DNA of 64,000 nucleotides from Phaeodactylum tricornutum CCAP 1055/1 (Eukaryota > Bacillariophyta > Bacillariophyceae > Surirellales > Neidiaceae): assembly GCF_000150955.2 (NCBI RefSeq), contig NC_011669.1, positions 320,434 to 384,433 on the forward strand. The letters are read 5' to 3'. The position numbers and the translations under genes were made by a program. This document shows positions 54,192 to 62,358 of the stretch, piece after piece. The notes under the pieces are model-generated. The model was given only the letters and a program-made list of their open reading frames with translations, did not search any database and had not been told where the DNA came from. Every line of letters starts with the position of its first letter. Within the stretch, counting starts at the first letter, position 1.

Positions 54192-56641
54192 ATGGAACGG
54201 AAACTCTCAAGCGTGTCTGTGGAAGATTCGGTGAAGCGAACCATCGGGGTCGTGGAACCAGAACAGGAGGTGAGTTTGTTTCACAGTCAACTGATCCGGA
54301 GAGGACGAATCTAGAAAACGAAATGGAACTATGAACGGATGTTTCCTGAGTAGAATCCAGGACAAATCCCTGTATCTTGTAGTAGGTTGTGCTGCATGGC
54401 AAAGCTTAGTAAACGCTTCTACGTTGCGTTCGTATTCGTCTCTCTCACGCCGGGACCTGCTCCCTTTTACCCTGCACGACTTTGCTTCTTTCTGTCGGAC
54501 TTGGTTCTCCCCTTTGTGTCGTGCCTCTGCCGCTTTTACAAATATCACAGAAAGGTAACACGGAATACAAACGACGTGTTCAAGCTACAAATCCGGCACG
54601 GCTGCGATCTCTAGCCACTCAGATGTCCTACCGTATGGACGAGGGCAACGGTATCGGCGTGTACCGTGTCGGTGTCGAAGATGATGGTTGTCACTCATTA
54701 TTGCCCTACGCCGACATCGCGGAATCGTGTAGGGTATTGGAGTGCCTTGCTCGCTCACTGAATGCGGTAGTTCGGGAACGCAAAATGGTTCAAGGCGAAG
54801 TAGATTTGGGTGAGGATGGGAATGCTGTGGCTTGTGCTAAATCAGTGTATCCCGTGACAGTTTTAGAAAATTCAGTATTGGGAGACGCTATGGGGTACAA
54901 AGAAGAAAAGGAAGACGACAGCGTACGATTATTACAAAAAGACGCCTTTACGCGCGCTGAACTCACCATTCAGAGAATAGAAACACATTTGCTGGATCCT
55001 ACGCCAATATCCGCTACCGACCTTGCGCATGCAACGGCGCCGGAAAATGAGTTGGAAAAAGGAATAGAGGGCGGAGCCACGTCGGATTCAGTAGCACTAG
55101 AGGCAAACATTGGCAATGGCAATTCTGAGGAAAACGTGCGCGGCGATAGCGAGCACAGACCAAATGTAGGCGAGACATTGTCGGCACGGAATATTCGTGT
55201 TGCAGTTGTTGGAAACGTCGATGCAGGCAAGTCGACTCTGATTGGGACATTGACGACATCCTGTTTGGACGACGGTCGCGGCAAATCGCGTACTTCGATT
55301 ATGAAGCACCGTCACGAGATCGAAAGCGGCCGTACCTCGACGGCGACGACACACCTGATGGGATTTCGGTCTTCTGGCCAACCAATTACTGGTCGTGACC
55401 AAGTCCGTGGGAGCAAACGCAAGACTGAAGATGAAGTTGCGCGCGAGTCTTATAGAGTTATTACACTAATGGACTTGGCGGGGCATGAGAAATATCTCAA
55501 GACAACGTATGTAATGGATTGATGCGCAGGCCAGGGGATGCAAGTGAATGTTTACGAGAGCCAAATTTGTCTGACTTTCTTTTCCTTTTGCAGAATTCAC
55601 GGTGTTTCCTCAGGGTTCGCGGATTATTCACTAATTTTGGTCAATAGCCGTCACCCTCCGACACATATGACACAGCACCATCTGAATCTTTGTTGTAGTT
55701 TTGGTATTCCCGTAATTGTGGTGTTTACAAAGATCGACGGCTGTCCTGAGCATGCTTTCAAAACGTCAAAAGACGAAGTGATGAAGATGCTACGTTCACC
55801 GGAGATTGGAAAAAAGCCCTTCGCCGTCCGCAATGAAGCAGATATTGAGACAGTGATTGAAAAACTACACACTCTGGCACCCATGATAGAGACTTCATGT
55901 GTCACAGGAGAAGGTGTGGATCTGTTGCAGAAGATGTTGTTTGCTTTACCAAAACGCCGGCGTCACGAGAATAAGGCCAAGCGCACTTTTGAGTTTTTGG
56001 TGGAAGACATTTTCAATGTACCCGGTGTTGGTGCAGTGGTTTCAGGCTTTGTGAACGCAGGACAGCTTCAGGTAGGGTCAAATTGCCATGTCTATGTCGG
56101 GCCTACCGATGATGGAAGCTTCATGAAGACGGTTGCCAAGTCGGCTCACATCGCACGCATCAACACGGCCCACGTTACTGCTGGCCAGTCTGCGTGTTTG
56201 GCCCTTGCCTTGAACAAAGATATGAAGCGTCGACTACGGCGCGGAATGGTAGTCTTGGAGGAGAGCCCAACCTCTACACGCCAGTTCGACGCCGAAATTT
56301 GTGTCCTCAAGGGAGAAGGAACTACAATACGTCGATCGTACCAGGCCTACGTCCATATTCTTAACGTGCGACAGAGTGCTTTTGCGAAAAGTATCGAAAT
56401 AGTCAATCACAATGCTGCTGGTCTTCCTCCTAGTCATGCCGCCACTGCCGATGCCGATGAGGAAGCTGGGTCGATTGTGCTTCGTCCGGGTTCTCGTGCT
56501 AAAGTGAAGTTTGAATTCAGTCAACGTCCGGAGTACATTCGCCCCGGAATGCGAATGCTTTTCCGTGATGGCCGTGTCCGTGGTGTAGGGATCATAACTG
56601 CAGTACCCGATTCAGGACCTGCTCCAATAATTGTCAAGTAG
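54192..56641 (+). CDS. GTPBP1/GTPBP2-type GTPase, 3 exons
   Basis: Exons 54192-54269, 54551-55506 and 55594-56641 give 693 residues; introns are 281 and 87 bp. Splices restore family text: EPEQE-KGNTEYKRRVQ (cf. EDGN.EYK) and HEKYLKTT-IHGVSSGFADY. The first codons are short, so the exact start is less sure. GTP motifs are intact: GNVDAGKST (about 246), DLAGHEKY (about 334) and TKID (about 390). The C-terminal EF-Tu-like beta-barrels include VGPTDDG, GQSACLALA, HILNVRQ and RPEYIRPGMRMLFRDGRVRGVG. GTPBP1/2 belong to the EF1A/eRF3-like superfamily and act in mRNA decay and rescue of stalled ribosomes in animals. An acidic insert of about 110 residues (about 130-240) separates the N-terminal block from the GTPase domain. 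Confidence 0.92.
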
Positions 56642-56857
56642 AGTTCCCGAGGACTATGTGTCCGTTTTTTCTGAAAGCTTTGTGTTGCTCCTCCATCCGC
56701 CAAGAAACGTCATAGTAACTGCAAGTCGGTTGCAGAAAAGTTCTTTGATTTTTTTGCTATTTGGTAGCGCAAAAACACAGTCAAGCCTGTGTTGGCTTGT
56801 TGCTCCACCTGTTTTTGTCACTTTTCATTTCTCTGGACTGATACACAATAATTTACT

Positions 56858-57397
56858 GTTAGAAAATGTGTTGCACTTTCTTTACGGTTAGTTTTTTTAT
56901 AGTCGTAAGTTGAAAGCCGACGAATGCTGCCGTGTGCGTCTTGTTTGTTGTTGACTGTGAGTGCCTCGGGTTGTTGAAAAAAAATGGCTTACTTTTAGGC
57001 ATGGCAAAGCGGATTCCTTGTCCGTCAAAGAGGAAATTCTGAACCTCCCACTATTTCCGAATGTATACGAATACGAAACGCAAGAATGTGTGAACGCGGC
57101 AAACGGACAACATATTATTATCCTGCTAGAAAATACTGTTGCACTTTCTTTACGGTTAGTTATTTTTATAATCGTAAGTTGAAAGCCGACGAATGCTGCC
57201 GTGTGCGTATTTTTTGTTGTTGACTGTGAGTGCCTCGGGTTGTTGGAAAAAAAAATGGCTCACTTTTAGGCATGGCAAAGCGGATTCCTTGTCCGTCAAA
57301 GAGGAAATTCTGAACCTCCCACTATTTCCGAATGTATACAAATACGATACGCAAGAATGTGTGAACGCGGCAAACGGGCAACATATTATTATCCTTG
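56858..57397 (+). repeat. 268-bp tandem duplication, two copies
   Basis: Copy 1 runs from about 56858 to 57125 and copy 2 from 57126 to about 57397, with about 95% identity. Each contains a GACTGTGAGTGCCTC block, a run of A, TTTTAGGCATGGCAAAGC and then a stretch with an open frame (HGKADSLSVKEEILNLPLFP). A GTGAGT..TTTTAG pair about 45 bp apart looks like a very short intron. Substitutions in the open part keep the frame, but the gene, if any, is not recognised. Confidence 0.88.
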
Positions 57398-57642
57398 GCT
57401 ACAAGGCAGCTCTTTTGATCTACCGCTATGGGATGTATGGACCTCTCGGCCTCGCAGGCCACACACCATTGTCTTGTATGGATTCTCTCCCTTTGACGTC
57501 GCTCTAATTAGTAACAGTATCGTAAACACACGATAATTAAGCAGTATGTGAAGAAACACGTATCTCGCCATTCAACATTGCAAACGTAAATTTTGAAATA
57601 TGAGCATATCGCCGAGGCGTTCCCGAAATCGATATTTGTTCG

Positions 57643-58545
57643 TTACAGGTCGATGCCAAACAAGGAAAAGATTTCGTGGGCAATCAAGAAGTAAGCCATG
57701 AGGCCGCTGACATCTACGAAGCTAGTCATCGCTGGTGCAGCAATAACACTAGGCTCCAAGCCCAAGGCTAAACATAGAAACGGAATGGCCGATCCCAAGG
57801 TTGCCGCAATCGTCGAAACCAAGGGCAAAGTGCAGAAAATCACAGTTGACACGTGAAGCGAAATACCCATGCCATAGTGTGCAATAGGACCTACCATGGC
57901 GCCGAGTATTATGCCCATCATCAGCCCCGACATTGCTTCTTTCGATATGACCTTGGCCGCGTCGTTTGTCGTCACAGTACCAGCAGACAAGGCAGAAAGG
58001 ACGGTTCCTACCGTTTGGCCACCAGTGTTTCCACCATGGCCAGCCAATAGGGGTACAAAATAAGCAAGTTCGATCTGACGGGCCAGGGTGTGCTCAAATC
58101 CATTCATGATGAGTGCTGTTAATGAGAGCGATACCAAAAAGAGGCTCAACCATCCCACCCGAGCCATAGCAATTTGGTAAAAGGGCTTGTTCAAATACGA
58201 TGTGAGCTCATCCAGAGTTACTTCACTCCCTCCGCCGTGCCCTCCACCGTGGGGGACAACAGACCCAATTTTTGGACCGGCTCCAGAGAGTTTTAGTTGA
58301 AACTTCAGGGTGTCGATTTCGGCAGCTTGTTTGCGAACAGTCTCCTTTAGTTCGCGCATGGCACTACTTGGTTCAATAGCTTTCCCAGATTTGGGTGGCA
58401 TGGTAAGATCGTGAAGAAGGTTGAATCGCTTGGGCCAGTTTGTTGAGGTAAAAGACGCAGAGCAGTCGGATGCCGAAAAGATGCCGATGGATAATAGGAT
58501 AGTGGGGCAAACAAGCGAGAAGAGCGGAGACTTCTGGACACGCAT
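57643..58545 (-). CDS. plastid MgtE/SLC41-type Mg2+ transporter
   Basis: A 300-residue protein with only the membrane domain of MgtE: the CBS and N domains that gate bacterial MgtE are absent. The signature PLLAGHGGNTGGQ lies at residues 165-177. Five membrane segments are visible, about 131-148, 158-178 (partly re-entrant), MSGLMMGIILGAMVGPIAHYG, VIFCTLPLVSTIAATLGSA and SFVDVSGLMAYFLIAHEIF. A short N-terminal coiled-coil (MRELKETVRKQAAEIDTLKFQLK) and a Gly/His-rich linker (HGGGHGGG) precede them. The first ~35 residues form a signal peptide ending CSAS/FTST, a diatom plastid-type site, so import into the plastid envelope is likely (inference). MgtE family members carry Mg2+ as homodimers. 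Mg2+ is central to chlorophyll and Rubisco. Confidence 0.88.
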   Translation of the reverse strand: MRVQKSPLFSLVCPTILLSIGIFSASDCSASFTSTNWPKRFNLLHDLTMPPKSGKAIEPSSAMRELKETVRKQAAEIDTLKFQLKLSGAGPKIGSVVPHGGGHGGGSEVTLDELTSYLNKPFYQIAMARVGWLSLFLVSLSLTALIMNGFEHTLARQIELAYFVPLLAGHGGNTGGQTVGTVLSALSAGTVTTNDAAKVISKEAMSGLMMGIILGAMVGPIAHYGMGISLHVSTVIFCTLPLVSTIAATLGSAIPFLCLALGLEPSVIAAPAMTSFVDVSGLMAYFLIAHEIFSLFGIDL

Positions 58546-59059
58546 TCGATCGACCGTGTATGCTTGCGGTACGGAAGTGAGAATGTAACAGCGTGATTCC
58601 TCGAAAGAAGATAGTCTTGGATATGAGAGAAGCTGTCGGCATCAATAATGTCTCCCCCGTTGCCTTGATCGCTGTGTGCTCTGTGAGTTGAGATATTCGT
58701 ACGAAAAATTAATTCACGTCAGTCACGATCGTGGACCGCCGTTTCTTTGGACTCCGATCGCTGGTTGCGTTCACTGTGAATCGAATGTGGCGCAGCTAGC
58801 TAGCAGCTTTGCATAGACTCTATCCACGCACCAACTCTTTCTAGCTCTAGAGGTTCGGCTTCTCGTGCAGACTCATAGTAGCAAGAGCTTATCGTGAACA
58901 CTTTCTTCGATCCACAACAGATATGGAAACATGATTCGAGATATTATATTAAGGATATGCATTAACTGTTAAACATGCTTAGAAGTCAGTGCCTTGTTCG
59001 AGATCAAATGAATAGAAAATGCCTTCGAAGTGGACGAAACGCTTTGTCAAGCGGTGGTC
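58546..59059. other. intergenic
   Basis: It contains the upstream DNA of the MgtE gene. A TTCACTGTGAAT palindrome near 58770 and TTAACTGTTAA near 58964 belong to the recurrent intergenic word set. No coding sequence seen. Confidence 0.45.
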
Positions 59060-59809
59060 CTACACCAAGTCTGAGTCGGCTGACTTTGAACCAAATAATC
59101 CGCCGCGCGAAGTATAGTCCATACCTGGCTGCTTTTGACAAGTGCTCCCGTCGGCTTCCAGGTGCATATCGGTAGATGGGTCCATTGACCTTCCCTTTCG
59201 CACTTCGTGTCGTTGTCCGAATAGACGTTTACGTCTCCAGACCCACAACGTAACCAAAGCTATCGCAATGACAACCGCAACAATCGACATTGAAGCTACC
59301 ACAGGGCTATTACCCTTACTACCTGCGTTCGTACTCGTCGATCCCGGGGAACTACTCCCAACAGTTCCCGAACTTTTCCCCTCATCAGGAGATACCACGA
59401 ATTCACAAAACTTTAGCGGCAATCGAGCAAAAAAAGGAAGAATCGTTAGATCATTTTTGCGTTCCGCGCAGTGTAGTTCTACTCAAACCGGGTTTTACGG
59501 AAAACTACGTACATCGCCACTGTATCCTGTGTTGCAAACACAGCCTATATGAATGCCGGAGACGATCGGATCGTAAACTCCAGCGCAGACCCCATTGGTA
59601 CAGTACGACGAGTAACTGATTGTCTTGTCCTCGGTGCAGTATTCCGTGGCGGAAAACTCGCAAGAGCGTCCATTGTAGACCGTGTTACCGTGCGCGGACG
59701 AACAATCGCAAAAGTAGGACCCGTCCTTTTTCACCTGATCCGGCATGCAACGCGAGTTGTTATCGCAGCGCGTGTCGTCCTTGCAAATTGTAATTTTGCT
59801 GTCGGTCAT
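59060..59809 (-). CDS. EGF-like single-pass membrane protein, 2+ exons
   Basis: Exons 59809-59513 (99 codons) and 59410-59060 give at least 215 residues; a 102-bp GTACGT..AAAG intron lies between. The splice completes an EGF signature: CVCNTGYSGD-FCEF (C.C..GY.G..C). Around it are about 14 Cys, including CDNNSRCMPD and CDCSSAHG, so probably two EGF-like modules lie in residues 8-105. A Ser/Thr/Gly-rich stem (EGKSSGTVGSSSPGSTST) leads to one membrane helix (about 140-160, PVVASMSIVAVVIAIALVTLWVW) and a basic cytosolic tail (RRKRLFGQRHEVRKGR). No signal peptide is visible at the proposed start; an in-frame stop lies just before it, so an upstream exon with the signal may be missing. A receptor or adhesion role is likely. 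Confidence 0.68.
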
Positions 59810-60480
59810 GGTGTGTGTGTGTGATCAACGTTCTATTATCAGAGAAACAGATCAGTATACAACGCTGGCATAGAACAACGAAAGGGTTGGAAAGCTGACA
59901 AGAAAGGGCTCTCGTAGTTTGGTCTGCGATGAAAGTCGGAAATAAGCTAACACGCGTGTATGCGCGTGTGTATGTATGTATGTATGGATGTATGTAGGAA
60001 AGCATGTGTGTCTCCGCATTCCTTGTGTTCGGTATGGATCCGTTTATCCAACACGATTCGTGCTATCTATTTCTGACGGAGTACGGCTTATCTAGTGTTA
60101 GTATGGACTTTGCTCAGATATCGTTTCTTATTGGCCGATTGTGTTGAATTGGCTTCTGAAGTCCGTTGAGTCAGTAGTTAGATTTTCCATTGAATGTGGT
60201 AGTTGATAGTTGCATTGTGCAACTTTAAATCCCTTTTGCTCCGGATTCAATCAAAATTAGGTTATGTTACAGTTACTATTAATTGGTGTTGCCAGCGTGA
60301 CCGTGGTGAGTCTTCAGGGACGAGTACGAGGCCCGTTCCGTTGCGGAAATGACGAATCTCCGTTCGGGCGTCGCATACCATCCAGAAAGTCGCCAAACGC
60401 ATCGTCCTCGACCCATTGGCCAATATTTGCACGTGGAGTCGATCGTGAACAAACCCCAATCCAAACGTTTCTGTTGCATC
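59810..60480. other. divergent intergenic region with TGTA microsatellite
   Basis: It lies between the EGF-like gene and the second acidic membrane protein. A (TGTA)n-like tract sits at about 59966-59996, and a TG run at 59810-59822. An in-frame extension of the downstream gene to 60349 lacks the signal-peptide look and is not used. Confidence 0.5.
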
Positions 60481-61632
60481 ATGAAAAACATCGGCGTGGT
60501 TGCCGCCATTTGGTGTTGGTGGACGACACCATCTGTGATACTGGCGTACACGCTCTCGGCCTCCAGAGTAGAGGGGAACGCACCAGCGGTCGGTCTCGAT
60601 CGAACCAACCCTCGACAGCACTTACGGACAACGAAATCTTTCTCTGTTGGAAATCAGAATAGTCGTAGGAAGACGACGCAGTACGCGCTCGACCTGCATC
60701 GAATGGCTATCGAAGGGGATCGGCGAAATCCCACCAACGACCAAGAATCGGCACCGCCAGGAGCGCGGCTTATGGCCGATGCGAATGAGCCTGTCAACGA
60801 CGACGACGACGACAAGGAAAAGAAAAGTTCAGGCACAGCAGAAGGAGGTGACAATGATGATGATGAACCGATCCTGAACATGACGGATCAACGTGAGAAA
60901 TTCGAGACGGAGACCAATGCTCTCGAAACGGTCGAATCACTGGAGCAAGAGACCTCGGAAGAAATGGCAGCACCAGAAGGTGAAGAGTCTTCACCAGAGG
61001 ACCAAAACGAGCGTGTATCGGAACTTGTCCTTGGCCAGCCGGCGAACCAGGATCAGCGCGATCCTGAACCGTCGACAGAGGGGGGCGACGGAGACGACGA
61101 CACCGCCAATGACGATGGAACTGCGGACGACAACGGCAACGATGATGTCAATGATGACGGAACAGCAAATGACGATGTCAATGATGACGGAACAGCAAAC
61201 GACGATGGGAACAAGAACGATGACGTTGGTGCAAATTCTGGAGACCGGGTGCACATGGACAATGAACCAGTAGACGGCGGGAAAACACGAGAAAGTAACA
61301 ACTTGATAGATCCTACCATGGATGATGACGTTTCCAGTCAAACGGAGCGTCAGAGTGTAGACCGCAAGATTCGACAGGTAGGTATTCTCAGTGTGCTCAT
61401 CGGTGTCTTGGCCATGATTTTTACCGCCTGGCAAATGTCGGATAATCCAGACGGTATGTATGCCGCAATGTGTCGATTGGTAATTACGATAATGGGTTTG
61501 GTGCTGGGTCTGATTCTCCGCCCTTGCCGCATCTGCCTCGGAGGACCGGGCTCGAACCGGCATCAACAGGGACACATACCTGTATCCACCATGGATTACG
61601 GCTACCGAGATCCATCTCTGGAAATGTCCTAA
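60481..61632 (+). CDS. acidic single-pass membrane protein with NPDG motif (paralogue 2)
   Basis: A 383-residue protein starting at 60481, the Met that begins a signal peptide (MKNIGVVAAIWCWWTTPSVILAYTLS). A long acidic region follows, with an Asp/Asn repeat at about 205-245 whose unit is close to NDDVNDDGTA. The membrane helix is at about 301-317 (ILSVLIGVLAMIFTAWQM), then NPDG (322-325), a second hydrophobic stretch (331-348), PCRICLGG and a YGYRDPSLEMS end. The gene at 46240-47676 shares signal, acidic part, helix, (W/Q)QM..NPDG, CR, PCR.C and the YGY...(E/L)(L/M) end, so these are paralogues about 13 kb apart in opposite orientation. The Asp repeat could bind Ca2+ or another cation. Function unknown. 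Confidence 0.72.
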   Translation: MKNIGVVAAIWCWWTTPSVILAYTLSASRVEGNAPAVGLDRTNPRQHLRTTKSFSVGNQNSRRKTTQYALDLHRMAIEGDRRNPTNDQESAPPGARLMADANEPVNDDDDDKEKKSSGTAEGGDNDDDEPILNMTDQREKFETETNALETVESLEQETSEEMAAPEGEESSPEDQNERVSELVLGQPANQDQRDPEPSTEGGDGDDDTANDDGTADDNGNDDVNDDGTANDDVNDDGTANDDGNKNDDVGANSGDRVHMDNEPVDGGKTRESNNLIDPTMDDDVSSQTERQSVDRKIRQVGILSVLIGVLAMIFTAWQMSDNPDGMYAAMCRLVITIMGLVLGLILRPCRICLGGPGSNRHQQGHIPVSTMDYGYRDPSLEMS

Positions 61633-62358
61633 TTGCAAGAGAGCTCCCACGGAGTAGCTATGCTGGTAGCTCCATAAAAGTTTTTTTTTCGCTCACGTAA
61701 ATTTAATCACTGTTTTGCTTTGTCTTGTAATCTGATTTGTGGTGTAGCTGCTGACAGTGTTTATTCGCATGGTCACCTCAAATTTTGGCTGGACTACCAT
61801 CATCGATCAATCTGGCAGAGAGACAGGCTAATTGTAAATTTTAGATTCAAGAGTAATGTTATTCGCACTCCAACGGATAGCTGTTCGAGTTGTCTACGAC
61901 ATGTCAGCTTTGCTTCGAATGTAGGTATAACGAATCGAAAAACTCTATCTATCTCGTTTGGCAGACATAAGTAAATATGAACCGAAGCAAATGACGAACC
62001 ATGGCTGTGTCGTGTTCTTCCGAACCGAAGGCATGCCCCTTATATTATCCATGATTAAAATAATAATTTATATGGTAGAATCCAGCACGTAGAGAGCCAG
62101 CCAAGCCAGGACAGGAAATACAGTATCCACCTAACCCAGCGTCGGTGACCGTTGTATCTCCTTCGATCACTCGTAGTCGAGGCCGACCTCACCGGCAAGC
62201 TTGTTCTACTCCTGACTTCAGCTAAAGCGTTGTAGGAATACGAGTCGCTATCCACACGATCGCCGCTTCGTTAGAGCATATCGACATCCTCTTGTTCTCT
62301 CTGGAAATAGGTTTGTCTTGTTCCCTTTACGTGTTTTCGGTTGCGCGATATCATAAAA
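61633..62358. other. intergenic
   Basis: 725 bp before the GT32 gene. No recognised coding sequence, RNA gene or repeat. Confidence 0.45.

Noticed and set aside
57193-57507. 104-codon open frame in the second copy of the 268-bp duplication
   Set aside because: Recorded as part of the duplication only; without homology or transcript data it is not called as a gene.
60991-61650. Minus-strand open frame of ~219 codons
   Set aside because: It is antisense to the acidic membrane protein; the Asp/Asn codon repeat (GAT/GAC/AAT) reads as an Ile/Val-rich mirror on the other strand, without homology.
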